Shown in pieces: positions 1 through 6,988 of a stretch of DNA of 9,934 bases (the first letter of the stretch is position 1; each line of letters starts with the position of its first letter). Location: NCBI GenBank assembly GCA_902470035.1, contig CABREZ010000050.1, forward strand, positions 1 through 9,934, given 5' to 3'. The position numbers and the translations under genes were made by a program. The notes below the pieces were generated by a model. That model saw only the letters and a program-made list of their open reading frames with translations, ran no database searches and was not told the origin of the DNA. This DNA is from an uncultured Streptococcus sp. (GTDB taxonomy: Bacteria > Bacillota > Bacilli > Lactobacillales > Streptococcaceae).

Positions 1-10
1 GCTAGTATGT

Positions 11-18
11 CTCCTATC
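11..18 (-). promoter_or_regulatory. Possible ribosome binding site of a gene lying left of the window
   Basis: Read on the minus strand, the bases just after the stop codon of the FMN reductase gene are GATAGGAG, a plausible Shine-Dalgarno core. No start codon appears in the remaining 10 bases, so any gene it serves would begin at or just past the window edge. The position suggests the apbE/FMN-reductase operon continues leftwards. This is an inference from a short motif. Confidence 0.35.
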
Positions 19-624
19 TTACAAGTTTTCCCAGTCGAAGTCTTCGGCATCTTTACGAAGTAATTCTTGAGCGTTGCGCAATTTTTCAGTAACTTTAACA
101 AAGATACGGAAGTCATCAAAGATAGCGTCGAGTTTCTTGATGACGTCAAGATCTACTAAGTCACCATTTTGATCAAATGCTTGAAGAGAGTGAGAAAGCA
201 AGAATTCGTCTGGAAGAACAGTGGCTTTAATTTCTGGTGAGTTCAAGATTTGACGCAGTTGCAATTGGGCACGAGATGAACCAAGTGTACCATAAGAAGC
301 ACCAGTAATCATCACTGGTTTGCTTAATAATGGATAGATCCCATAAGATAGCCAAGCAAGTGCACTCATCAATACAGCAGGGATGGAGTGATCATATTCT
401 GGTGTACCAATGATTACGCCATCAGCTTCCTCAATTTTCGCAGCAATCTCTATAATAGTCTCAGGGACTTGTTTGTTGGCTGGCTTGTTGAAGACAGGGA
501 TATCTTTGATTTCAACCAATTCAATCTCTGCCTTGTCAGCAAAATGCTTTTGCATGTATTGAAGTAGTTGGCGGTTTGTTGAACGTTTGGAGTTTGTTCC
601 AACGATCGCAATAAGTTTTGTCAT
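19..624 (-). CDS. NAD(P)H-dependent FMN reductase family flavoprotein
   Basis: This 201-residue protein has a flavodoxin-like fold of the NADPH-dependent FMN reductase family, which uses NAD(P)H to reduce FMN or a small acceptor in the cytosol. The N-terminal strand leads into a phosphate-binding loop GTNSKRSTN (residues 9-17). The family hallmark GTPEYDHSIP (73-82) contacts the flavin ring, and GASYGTLGSSRAQ (108-120) forms the third flavin loop. There is no signal peptide or membrane segment. The ATG at 624 is preceded by AGAAAGGA six bases upstream. It lies 24 bp downstream of apbE on the same strand, so the two are probably cotranscribed. The pairing suggests supply of reduced flavin or electrons to a flavinylated partner, but the real substrate cannot be read from sequence. 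It could equally act as a quinone, chromate or azo reductase; the family call is secure, the substrate is not. Confidence 0.9.
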   Translation of the reverse strand: MTKLIAIVGTNSKRSTNRQLLQYMQKHFADKAEIELVEIKDIPVFNKPANKQVPETIIEIAAKIEEADGVIIGTPEYDHSIPAVLMSALAWLSYGIYPLLSKPVMITGASYGTLGSSRAQLQLRQILNSPEIKATVLPDEFLLSHSLQAFDQNGDLVDLDVIKKLDAIFDDFRIFVKVTEKLRNAQELLRKDAEDFDWENL

Positions 625-648
625 GGAAATTCCTTTCTGAAATTAAAA

Positions 649-1572
649 TTACAAATAATCATGAAGCCCACTAGTATAGGCGAGGCGACCTGACTGATAG
701 ACTAAAATAGCATCCATGCCAGGTAAGGTTTCAACAATGTTTAAAATGTTGCTCGGTTCTTCACCGAACAAGCGGGTGGTCCAAATCTCTCCGTCAACTG
801 ATCGGTCAGAAATAATCGTGAGACTTGCCAGTTCCGTTTCGACAGGATAGCCGGTTTGGGGATCAAAAATATGATGGAAGGACTGGCCGTCAACCTCGAG
901 CTGACGAACATAAGTACCTGACGTAACGACGGACTTATCTGTTACAGATAGAACTAGTAAATGTTCTCCTCTTGGAAGATGAGGATCTTGAAGCCCAATT
1001 CTCCAAGGGCGATGACTGACAGGGTTTTGACCGACGGTAAGGATATTACCTCCCAAATCAATTAAAGCCTGTTCAATCCCCTGACTCCTGAGATAGTTAG
1101 CTAGTAAATCAGCACTAAATCCCTTTGCTAAAGCACCTAGATCAATTTTCATCCCTTTTCTTTTGAGAAAAACAGTTTGTTGATCCGGATCCAAGCAAAT
1201 CTGATGAGAGTCGATGACTGTTAGGGCTTGTTCAATTTCCCCTTGATCAGGTTTCCTAGCATCAGAGAAACCAATTCTCCAAGTTTGGACAAGTGGACCA
1301 ATCGCAATGTTTAAATGACTTCCTTGCGCTTGACTATGTCTGGTTCCTAGAGCAATCAATGAAAAAAGATCAGGATGAACCTCTACGGGTTCAATGCCAG
1401 CCTTTTGATTGACCTCCATCAGTTCAGAAGAAGGGTCATTGGCACTAAAGCGATGCTCATAGGATCGCAGAATACTAAAGCAATCGGCCAGTATTTGGTC
1501 AGCTTGTTGATGAGAAATCGAAACGGTTATGGTGGAGCCCATTAGGCGTTCGGATCGACTAGTTAGTTCCAC
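649..1572 (-). CDS. apbE: FAD:protein FMN transferase, ApbE family, without signal peptide
   Basis: ApbE enzymes cleave FAD and attach FMN through a phosphoester bond to a Thr/Ser of target flavoproteins, using Mg2+. Visible family motifs are MGSTITV (11-17), DLGALAKGFSAD (144-155), IDLGGNI (171-177) and HHIFDPQTGYP (233-243). Near the C-terminus, where the family usually has a metal-binding Asp four residues before a Thr, this protein reads EIWTT (262-266), so Glu262 appears to take the Asp position. At 307 residues it is of normal length without a leader. There is no signal peptide or lipobox, so it should act in the cytoplasm, unlike the secreted lipoprotein ApbEs. Start: GTG at 1572, with AAAGGTGG ten bases upstream; the internal ATG at 1542 has no visible Shine-Dalgarno sequence. 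It is the first gene of a minus-strand operon with the FMN reductase and is divergent from nox. No FMN-binding-domain target is encoded in this window. Confidence 0.9.
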   Translation of the reverse strand: MELTSRSERLMGSTITVSISHQQADQILADCFSILRSYEHRFSANDPSSELMEVNQKAGIEPVEVHPDLFSLIALGTRHSQAQGSHLNIAIGPLVQTWRIGFSDARKPDQGEIEQALTVIDSHQICLDPDQQTVFLKRKGMKIDLGALAKGFSADLLANYLRSQGIEQALIDLGGNILTVGQNPVSHRPWRIGLQDPHLPRGEHLLVLSVTDKSVVTSGTYVRQLEVDGQSFHHIFDPQTGYPVETELASLTIISDRSVDGEIWTTRLFGEEPSNILNIVETLPGMDAILVYQSGRLAYTSGLHDYL

Positions 1573-1609
1573 AAATAGTAAACCACCTTTCCAATATTCA
1601 CCTACTTCA

Positions 1610-1638
1610 AGTTTAACAAAAAGAAAGCCATTTCACAA
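1610..1638 (-). promoter_or_regulatory. Putative promoter of the apbE operon
   Basis: On the minus strand, TTGTGA (1638-1633) and TAAACT (1615-1610) are separated by 17 bases, and a TG one base before the -10 gives an extended -10. Transcription would start about 30 bases before the GTG of apbE. The -35 sits in TTGTGAA, which is also a perfect left half of a Rex operator (TTGTGAANNNNTTCACAA), but the right half does not match. The promoter call rests on hexamer similarity and position only. Confidence 0.5.
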
Positions 1639-1687
1639 TCCCTCCAAGCAAATTTATTGACATTTTTCAGGACTTATGCAGATTGAT

Positions 1688-1705
1688 TTGAAAATATTAT
1701 CACAA
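1688..1705. promoter_or_regulatory. Rex-box-like operator upstream of nox
   Basis: TTGAAAATATTATCACAA matches the 18-base Rex consensus TTGTGAANNNNTTCACAA at 11 of 14 fixed positions: the right half is nearly intact and the left half is degenerate. Rex is the NADH/NAD+-sensing repressor of many Gram-positive fermentation and NADH-oxidation genes. The site lies 16 bases upstream of the nox -35 and between the two divergent promoters, so it could serve either. The match is imperfect in AT-rich DNA, so it is a candidate only. Confidence 0.4.
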
Positions 1706-1721
1706 ATTGTAAGCAAAAAAA

Positions 1722-1736
1722 TTGGAAACGATATCA
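1722..1736 (+). promoter_or_regulatory. cre site (CcpA operator) over the nox -35
   Basis: TTGGAAACGATATCA matches every fixed position of the cre consensus WTGNAANCGNWNNCW. It covers the -35 hexamer and half the spacer of the nox promoter, a position where bound CcpA would be expected to repress. This would tie NADH oxidase expression to sugar supply. The match is exact; binding is inferred. Confidence 0.65.
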
Positions 1737-1751
1737 TTTTCATGTTATAAT
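1722..1751 (+). promoter_or_regulatory. nox promoter with extended -10
   Basis: TTGGAA (1722-1727) serves as -35 and TATAAT (1746-1751) as a perfect -10, with an 18-base spacer and TG one base before the -10. Transcription would start near 1758, giving a leader of about 30 bases before the ATG at 1788. Because the -35 overlaps the TTG at 1722, any longer reading frame beginning there lies outside the transcript. Confidence 0.75.
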
Positions 1752-1787
1752 TGTATGGTAAATAAAATTAAAGGTAGGATTTTTTCT

Positions 1788-3164
1788 ATGAGTAAAATCG
1801 TAGTTGTGGGTGCTAACCACGCTGGAACTGCATGTATCAACACAATGTTGGATAATTTTGGAAACGAAAATGAAATCGTTGTTTTTGACCAAAACTCAAA
1901 TATCTCATTCCTTGGTTGCGGAATGGCTCTTTGGATTGGTGAACAAATTGATGGACCTGAAGGCTTGTTCTATTCTGATAAAGAAAAATTAGAAGCTAAA
2001 GGCGCTAAAGTTTACATGAACTCACCAGTTCTTTCAATTGATTACGACAACAAAGTTGTGACTGCAGAAGTCGAAGGTAAAGAACACAAAGAATCATATG
2101 AAAAATTGATCTTCGCAACTGGTTCAACTCCTATCTTGCCACCAATCGAAGGTGTTGAAATTGTTAAAGGTAACCGTGAATTCAAAGCGACTCTTGAAAA
2201 CGTACAATTCGTTAAATTGTACCAAAATGCTGAAGAAGTTATCAACAAACTTGAAGACAAGAGCAAACACCTTGAGCGTATCGCTGTTGTCGGTGGTGGA
2301 TACATCGGTGTTGAACTTGCTGAAGCTTTCGAACGTCTTGGAAAAGAAGTGGTCCTTGTTGATATCGTAGACACTGTCTTGAACGGATACTATGACAAAG
2401 ACTTCACACAAATGATGGCTAAAAACTTGGAAGACCACAACATCCGTTTGGCACTTGGTCAAACTGTTAAAGCTATCGAAGGTGACGGTAAAGTAGAACG
2501 CTTGATCACTGACAAAGAAACATTTGATGTGGATATGGTTGTTCTTGCAGTTGGTTTCCGCCCAAACACTGCACTTGCTGATGGTAAGATCGAACTCTTC
2601 CGTAACGGTGCCTTCCTTGTAGACAAGAAACAAGAAACTTCTATCCCAGGTGTATTCGCTGTAGGTGACTGTGCGACTGTTTATGACAATGCTCGTAAAG
2701 ACACTAGCTACATCGCACTTGCTTCAAATGCTGTACGTACTGGTATCGTAGGTGCTTATAACGCTTGCGGACATGAGCTTGAAGGAATCGGTGTTCAAGG
2801 TTCTAACGGTATCTCTATCTATGGACTTCACATGGTTTCAACTGGTTTGACTCTTGAAAAAGCAAAAGCAGCAGGATACAACGCTGTTGAAACAGGCTTC
2901 AACGATCTTCAAAAACCAGAATTTATCAAACATGACAACCATGAAGTTGCTATCAAGATCGTTTATGATCAAGATAGTCGTGAAATCCTTGGTGCCCAAA
3001 TGGTATCACGCGATGCTGCAATCTCAATGGGTATCCACATGTTCTCATTGGCAATCCAAGAACATGTAACAATTGAAAAATTGGCTTTGACAGACTTGTT
3101 CTTCTTGCCACACTTCAACAAACCATACAACTACATCACAATGGCAGCACTTACTGCTAAATAA
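1788..3164 (+). CDS. nox: Water-forming NADH oxidase (NOX-2 type)
   Basis: This flavoprotein reduces O2 to water in four electrons with two NADH, regenerating NAD+ and removing oxygen in the cytosol of lactic acid bacteria. The 458-residue protein is of family length. Visible parts: the FAD-binding loop VVGANHAG (7-13, with the active-site His11); the redox Cys44 in SFLGCGMALW, the single cysteine that cycles through sulfenic acid; the NADH-binding loop GGGYIG (169-174) followed by an acidic strand end; the second FAD motif FAVGDC (290-295); and a C-terminal dimerisation domain. The ATG at 1788 is chosen because AAGGTAGGA lies eight bases upstream; an in-frame TTG at 1722 falls in the -35. 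Codon use is strongly biased (GTT, GCT, AAC, GAA preferred), as expected for a highly expressed gene and more so than in neighbours. Cys44 and the pairing with apbE argue for Nox rather than a CoA-disulfide reductase of the same superfamily. Confidence 0.96.
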   Translation: MSKIVVVGANHAGTACINTMLDNFGNENEIVVFDQNSNISFLGCGMALWIGEQIDGPEGLFYSDKEKLEAKGAKVYMNSPVLSIDYDNKVVTAEVEGKEHKESYEKLIFATGSTPILPPIEGVEIVKGNREFKATLENVQFVKLYQNAEEVINKLEDKSKHLERIAVVGGGYIGVELAEAFERLGKEVVLVDIVDTVLNGYYDKDFTQMMAKNLEDHNIRLALGQTVKAIEGDGKVERLITDKETFDVDMVVLAVGFRPNTALADGKIELFRNGAFLVDKKQETSIPGVFAVGDCATVYDNARKDTSYIALASNAVRTGIVGAYNACGHELEGIGVQGSNGISIYGLHMVSTGLTLEKAKAAGYNAVETGFNDLQKPEFIKHDNHEVAIKIVYDQDSREILGAQMVSRDAAISMGIHMFSLAIQEHVTIEKLALTDLFFLPHFNKPYNYITMAALTAK

Positions 3165-3172
3165 TGTTGTCC

Positions 3173-3199
3173 AAAAAACGCTCATTCGAGCGTTTTTTT
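3173..3199 (+). terminator. Intrinsic terminator of nox
   Basis: The stem CGCTC / GAGCG (3179-3183 with 3188-3192) closes on the loop ATTC, is extended by A6/T6 pairing, and runs into T7. It starts eight bases after the nox stop codon. The A-tract makes it potentially bidirectional, but no minus-strand gene approaches it from the right in view. Confidence 0.92.
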
Positions 3200-3232
3200 G
3201 ATGATCTTATACTCAGGAGCTGCGAAAAATAG

Positions 3233-3238
3233 TATAAT
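3233..3238 (+). promoter_or_regulatory. -10 element of the chloride transporter gene
   Basis: A perfect TATAAT lies 33 bases before the ATG at 3272, just after the nox terminator. No convincing -35 is seen at 16-18 bases upstream (TACTCA region), and there is no TG extension, so the promoter may be weak or activator-dependent. Since the terminator separates this gene from nox, its own promoter is expected here. Confidence 0.5.
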
Positions 3239-3271
3239 AAAGACAATCAATCTTGGAGTTTAAGAAAATTT

Positions 3272-4813
3272 ATGAAACAAAGTCAGCAAATCCAAAAAGA
3301 ATTTAAATCGACCTCAAGATCTATTTTATCTCAGGTTAGCAGAGGTGCTTTAGTGGGACTCGTAGTTGGCGCGATCGTCTCGAGTTTTCGTTTTTTTATT
3401 GAGCATTTCTTTCATTTTGTTCAGGGGATGTATAGGGATTTAGGAAGAAGTCCGATCAATTGGATCATCATCCTCTCTATGTATCTTTTTATTATTCTAT
3501 TAGCAAGCCAACTGATCAAAAAGAACCAAAACGTAAAGGGCTCCGGTATTCCGCAAGTTGAAGCAGAATTAAAAGGATTACTTCAAATAGACTGGTGGAC
3601 CACACTTTGGCAGAAATACATTTTAGGAATCCTAGCAATTGCAAGTGGCTTGATGTTAGGTCGTGAGGGTCCAAGTATCCAGCTTGGCGCCATGGGAGGA
3701 AAGGGCCTATCTAAAAAACTTGCTCTTAGTCCAGTAGAAGAAAGGGCCTTAATTGCAAGTGGGTCTGCAGCAGGTTTGGCAGCAGCTTTCAACGCTCCGA
3801 TTGCGGGTCTTCTCTTTGTAGTAGAAGAAGTTTATCATCACTTTTCTCGAGTCTTCTGGGTATCTACCTTAGCTGCTAGTTTGGTCGCCAACTTTGTCTC
3901 TCTCAACGTTTTCGGTCAAACTCCTGTTTTAAACATGCCCGATCACATCCCCCATATCGATTTATCCAGCTATTGGATTTTTCTTGCCATGGGTATTTTT
4001 CTCGGACTATCTGGCTATCTCTATGAAATAGCTGTTTTAAATATTGGACGTGTCTATGAAAAACTTGGTAACTGGCTTCATGTAACAGCTCCTTATCATT
4101 CCATCTTTGCCTTTCTTTTGATTCTACCAATTGGTTTCTATTTCCCTCATCTACTGGGAGGTGGTCACCACTTAGTTTTAGACCTAGCCCACATTCCTCT
4201 TAGCGTCCAGACCTTGTTCCTTTATTTTGCTATTCGTTTTATCTGGAGTATGATCAGTTACGGTAGTGGTCTTCCTGGTGGCATCTTTCTTCCGATTCTA
4301 GCTCTTGGCTCTGTCTTAGGAGCCTTGGTTGCTACAGTGTTATTGCAGTTTGGTCTCATACATTCTAATCAACTCCCCTTGTTTGTCATTTTAGGAATGA
4401 GTGGTTATTTCAGTGCCATTTCAAAAGCGCCCTTGACAGCCATGATTCTAGTGACCGAAATGGTAGGAGATATACGAACCTTGATGCCGATTGGCTTGGT
4501 GACTTTGACAGCTTACATTACCATGGATCTAGTAAAAGGTGCCCCTGTCTACGAAGCCATGCTGGAACAATTGATGCCTGAGGTGACCAGCGGTTCAGAT
4601 GTCTTAACCCTGATCGAAATTCCAGTATCAGAGAAAATAGCGGGCCGTCAGGTTCGAGATTTAGACTTACCGAGAGACCTCCTGATCACAACTCATCAGC
4701 ACAATGGAAAAAACAGTACGGTTCATGGTAGCACCCGCCTCTATCTAGGAGATAGCATCTTCCTGGTAGTAAAAGAGGCAGACATTGGTCGCGCGAAAGA
4801 GTTACTCCTCTAA
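3272..4813 (+). CDS. clcA: ClC-family chloride/proton antiporter with C-terminal TrkA-C domain
   Basis: This 513-residue integral membrane protein belongs to the ClC family. The anion pathway motifs are GSGIP (90-94), GREGPSIQLG (130-139, gating Glu132) and GSGLPGGIFLP (331-341); Tyr427 matches the Tyr that coordinates chloride in the E. coli protein. The inner proton glutamate is also present (Glu186 in FVVEE), so it should be a coupled Cl-/H+ exchanger rather than a channel. Transmembrane helices fill residues about 20-420. The remaining 90 residues (about 440-513) look like a TrkA-C (RCK_C) domain, with the motif GDSIFLVV, which may bind a regulatory ligand in the cytosol. The ATG follows GGAG by 13 bases, a rather long spacing. 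It sits alone between the nox terminator and the efe promoter, with no clear terminator after it, so some read-through into efeO is possible. Acid or ion homeostasis is the likely role. Confidence 0.93.
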   Translation: MKQSQQIQKEFKSTSRSILSQVSRGALVGLVVGAIVSSFRFFIEHFFHFVQGMYRDLGRSPINWIIILSMYLFIILLASQLIKKNQNVKGSGIPQVEAELKGLLQIDWWTTLWQKYILGILAIASGLMLGREGPSIQLGAMGGKGLSKKLALSPVEERALIASGSAAGLAAAFNAPIAGLLFVVEEVYHHFSRVFWVSTLAASLVANFVSLNVFGQTPVLNMPDHIPHIDLSSYWIFLAMGIFLGLSGYLYEIAVLNIGRVYEKLGNWLHVTAPYHSIFAFLLILPIGFYFPHLLGGGHHLVLDLAHIPLSVQTLFLYFAIRFIWSMISYGSGLPGGIFLPILALGSVLGALVATVLLQFGLIHSNQLPLFVILGMSGYFSAISKAPLTAMILVTEMVGDIRTLMPIGLVTLTAYITMDLVKGAPVYEAMLEQLMPEVTSGSDVLTLIEIPVSEKIAGRQVRDLDLPRDLLITTHQHNGKNSTVHGSTRLYLGDSIFLVVKEADIGRAKELLL

Positions 4814-4835
4814 TTTGTTTTATTAAAGTTTTCTG

Positions 4836-4843
4836 ACAATTGT
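4836..4843. repeat. Short palindrome at the efe promoter -35
   Basis: ACAATTGT is a perfect 8-base palindrome abutting and overlapping by one base the -35 hexamer of the efe promoter, with near-symmetric T-rich and A-rich flanks (TTTTC...GAAAA). Its position fits a repressor operator. It fits the inner part of the CopY box TACANNTGTA but not its outer bases, and it resembles no Fur, PerR or MntR box. An eight-base palindrome in AT-rich DNA may be chance. Confidence 0.3.
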
Positions 4844-4871
4844 TGAAAAATGAGAAAATCTTTGCTATAAT
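4843..4871 (+). promoter_or_regulatory. Promoter of the efeOBU-tatCA operon
   Basis: TTGAAA (4843-4848) and TATAAT (4866-4871) are exactly 17 bases apart, with TG one base before the -10 (TGCTATAAT). This is the best sigma-A promoter in the window. It lies 36 bases upstream of the efeO ATG. No other good promoter or terminator was seen before 9573, so it probably drives all five genes. Confidence 0.85.
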
Positions 4872-4907
4872 AGACCACGTAAAAAACGAATCTAGGAGAA
4901 AAGACTC

Positions 4908-5777
4908 ATGAAAAAAATTGCAGTAGCACTCTTATCCGTTGCTTTATTAGCAGGCTGTGCCAACACATCTTCAAAAAACACAACTACTAATAGTTCCTCT
5001 TCGACAGTGAAATTGTCTAAAGAAGACCAAAAAGCCTTGGATCAAGCGACAAGTGAATACAAGGAGTTTGTGCAAGGACAAATCGATCAGTTGTTAAAAG
5101 ATACAGAGGAATTTCAAAGAGTTCTCAAAAGTGGTGATTTAGAAGAGGCCAAGAAGGTTTATCCTTTGATTCGGATGTCTTATGAACGTTCTGAACCGAT
5201 CGCTGAAAGCTTTGGGGAGTCTGATGTCAAGATTGACTTCCGTTTAGTTGACTATGTTGATGAAAACAAATCAGAAGAAGGTTGGTCTGGCTTCCACCGT
5301 ATCGAACGCATCTTGTGGGAAGAAAATACAACCGAGGGTACTGAAAAATATGCAGAGCAATTGGTCAAGGATATCAAAGAGCTGAAAGCTAAGATTGCGA
5401 CAGTAGAAGTGACGCCAGATTTGATGTTGACAGGTGCGGTTGACCTCTTGAATGAAGTGGCGACACAAAAGATCACTGGGGAAGAAGAAATCTTCTCTCA
5501 TACAGATCTCTATGACTTCCGTGCCAATATTGAAGGAGCTGAAAAAATCTTTGCTCTCTTCAAACCTCTTATTGAGAAGAAGGATGCCAAGCTAGTGAAA
5601 ACCCTTGAAACAGAATTCAAGGCGGTGAATGATCTGTTAGACAAACATATGACAGATGAATCTAACTATAAATCATATACTGATCTAACAGAAAAAGATA
5701 CCAAAGAACTAGCAGAAGCAGTAACAAAATTGGGAGAACCACTCTCTCAAATGGGAATCATTTTAAACGGTAAATAA
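4908..5777 (+). CDS. efeO: Iron-uptake lipoprotein EfeO/EfeM (M75, imelysin-like)
   Basis: This is the surface iron-binding component of the EfeUOB ferrous/ferric uptake system (FepA in staphylococci). The 289-residue precursor starts with a short lipoprotein signal and lipobox LLAGC, so Cys17 would be lipidated and the protein anchored outside the membrane. A Ser/Thr/Asn-rich linker (18-35) precedes the all-helical M75 domain (about 37-287). Family signatures are YERSEPIAESFG (92-103), the GxHxxE metal motif GFHRIE (128-133) and SHTDLYDFRANIEGAEKIF (197-215). It lacks the N-terminal cupredoxin domain of E. coli EfeO and so is of the short EfeM type. The ATG follows AGGAG by nine bases. It is the first gene of the operon, two bases before efeB. 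Ferric-iron capture is known for the family; the exact metal here is inferred. Confidence 0.93.
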   Translation: MKKIAVALLSVALLAGCANTSSKNTTTNSSSSTVKLSKEDQKALDQATSEYKEFVQGQIDQLLKDTEEFQRVLKSGDLEEAKKVYPLIRMSYERSEPIAESFGESDVKIDFRLVDYVDENKSEEGWSGFHRIERILWEENTTEGTEKYAEQLVKDIKELKAKIATVEVTPDLMLTGAVDLLNEVATQKITGEEEIFSHTDLYDFRANIEGAEKIFALFKPLIEKKDAKLVKTLETEFKAVNDLLDKHMTDESNYKSYTDLTEKDTKELAEAVTKLGEPLSQMGIILNGK

Positions 5778-5779
5778 CA

Positions 5780-6988
5780 ATGACAAAAGACGATAAATTT
5801 TTTGAAAAGAAGATGGATCGTCGCGAATTTCTGAAAAAAGCAGGTATTGGGGGAGCAGGCTTAGCACTTGGTCTATCCGGTGCTTCTGCTTTTTTCGCTA
5901 ATAAGGAACAAGGTTCCAAAAATATCGCAGACGGTCAAGAAGAAATTAGTTTTTATGGCAAGCATCAGGCAGGGATTACCACGCCCATGCAGAAGAATAT
6001 CTATTTTGTGGTGCTCGATCTCCGGACGACAGATAAAAACGAATTGATTCAGTTGTTTAAAGAATGGACAGATTATAGCCAGAAATTAGTTAATGGCGAA
6101 CTGGTCAAAAAGGATGGTTCCAACGCTCTCTTGCCACCAAGTGACACTGGGGAAACTGTCGGACTAAATCCTTACCGCCTCACCCTAACCTTTGGTGTTT
6201 CAGCTAGCTTTTTGACCAAATTAGGCCTTGAGAAGAAACGTCCCAAACTCTTCCGGGATCTGCCAGCTTTTCCTAAGGAACAGTTGAGAGAGCAGTATAC
6301 AGGTGGTGATATCGTTATCCAAGCATGTGCAGATGATGAGCAGGTAGCCTTTCATGCTGTCCGCAACTTGATCCGTAAAGGACGCAATAAGGTAACCATG
6401 AAATGGAGCCAATCAGGATTTGCTGCTATTGGGGATCGCATGGAAACTCCAAGGAACCTCTTCGGCTTTAAGGATGGGACTGCCAATGTTACGACAGAGA
6501 AAGATTTCGATAAGGTCGTTTGGGCTGATAGTCAAGACTGGATGAAAAACGGCTCTTATATGGCTGTCCGCCGGATTATCATGCACCTAGAGACCTGGGA
6601 CCGGACCAACCTCCAGGAGCAAGAAAATACCTTTGGACGCTATAAAGAAAGTGGCGCACCATTTGGAAAGCAAAACGAGTTTGACGAAGTGGACCTCTCC
6701 CTCTTACCAGTTGACTCACATGTCCGTTTGGCCAAAGAAGTGGATCTGCCAATTTTGCGACGCTCTTATTCTTACTCTGATGGGATTGATCCGAAAACGG
6801 GGCAGTTTGATGCAGGATTGCTTTTTATTGCTTTCCAAAAGGATCCAGACCGCTTTGTGAAAATCCAAACCAATCTTGGGGCAGACGATAAGATGAATGA
6901 ATATGTGACCCATATTGGCAGTGGCCTCTTTGCCTGCTTCGGAGGTGTGAAGGAAGGAGGGTACATTGGTCAAGACTTATTTGAATAA
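5780..6988 (+). CDS. efeB: EfeB/FepB DyP-type haem peroxidase, Tat substrate
   Basis: This is a dye-decolourising-type peroxidase of the EfeB branch, a haem b protein proposed to oxidise Fe2+ for uptake (a haem-deferrochelatase role has also been argued). The N-terminus carries a twin-arginine signal, DRREFLKKAG (13-22, Arg14-Arg15), then a Gly/Ala-rich hydrophobic stretch ending near ASAFFA (35-40), so it is exported folded by the Tat machinery encoded two genes downstream. Catalytic features: the GxxDG motif GFKDG (229-233, Asp232), the proximal haem ligand His314 in DSHVRLA, and the distal Arg in LRRSYSY (326-332). At 402 residues it is of normal length. The ATG is two bases after the efeO stop with only a weak Shine-Dalgarno sequence, which suggests translational coupling; Met12 is an alternative start that keeps the RR motif. 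The last 23 bases overlap efeU. Confidence 0.95.
   Translation: MTKDDKFFEKKMDRREFLKKAGIGGAGLALGLSGASAFFANKEQGSKNIADGQEEISFYGKHQAGITTPMQKNIYFVVLDLRTTDKNELIQLFKEWTDYSQKLVNGELVKKDGSNALLPPSDTGETVGLNPYRLTLTFGVSASFLTKLGLEKKRPKLFRDLPAFPKEQLREQYTGGDIVIQACADDEQVAFHAVRNLIRKGRNKVTMKWSQSGFAAIGDRMETPRNLFGFKDGTANVTTEKDFDKVVWADSQDWMKNGSYMAVRRIIMHLETWDRTNLQEQENTFGRYKESGAPFGKQNEFDEVDLSLLPVDSHVRLAKEVDLPILRRSYSYSDGIDPKTGQFDAGLLFIAFQKDPDRFVKIQTNLGADDKMNEYVTHIGSGLFACFGGVKEGGYIGQDLFE
6954..6960 (+). promoter_or_regulatory. Ribosome binding site of efeU inside efeB
   Basis: AAGGAGG, the full consensus, lies in the C-terminal coding part of efeB (residues K-E-G-G) five bases before the TTG at 6966. It is the best such site in the region and decides the non-ATG start of efeU. 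Confidence 0.8.

Noticed and set aside
1598..1627. Tiny minus-strand frame (ATG then MAFLLNLK) after a GGAGG in the apbE leader
   Set aside because: It lies inside and just downstream of the predicted apbE promoter, its GGAGG would not be transcribed from that promoter, and nothing beyond length-eight coding supports it.
1657..1662. Perfect TTGACA between apbE and nox as a second nox promoter
   Set aside because: No -10-like hexamer occurs 16-19 bases downstream on the plus strand (the region reads AGATTG), so it was not called.
1722..1787. In-frame TTG upstream of nox that would add 22 residues
   Set aside because: The TTG lies in the -35 hexamer of the nox promoter, has no Shine-Dalgarno sequence, and the added residues precede the normal family N-terminus MSKIVVVG.
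2124..2633. A 169-codon open frame antisense to nox
   Set aside because: It is a mirror of the biased codon use of nox, has no ribosome binding site or promoter, and its protein resembles no family.
3272..4813. Fluoride exporter of the CLC-F type
   Set aside because: The motifs are GSGIP and GREGP with both glutamates of chloride/proton exchangers, not the altered motifs of the CLC-F branch.
4814..4850. Terminator between the chloride transporter gene and efeO
   Set aside because: Only weak TTTTC/GAAAA pairing with mismatches and no T-run follows; not convincing as an intrinsic terminator.
5813..5815. Alternative efeB start at Met12
   Set aside because: It keeps the RR motif and cannot be ruled out, but the first ATG is two bases after the efeO stop, fitting translational coupling, and no better Shine-Dalgarno sequence precedes Met12.
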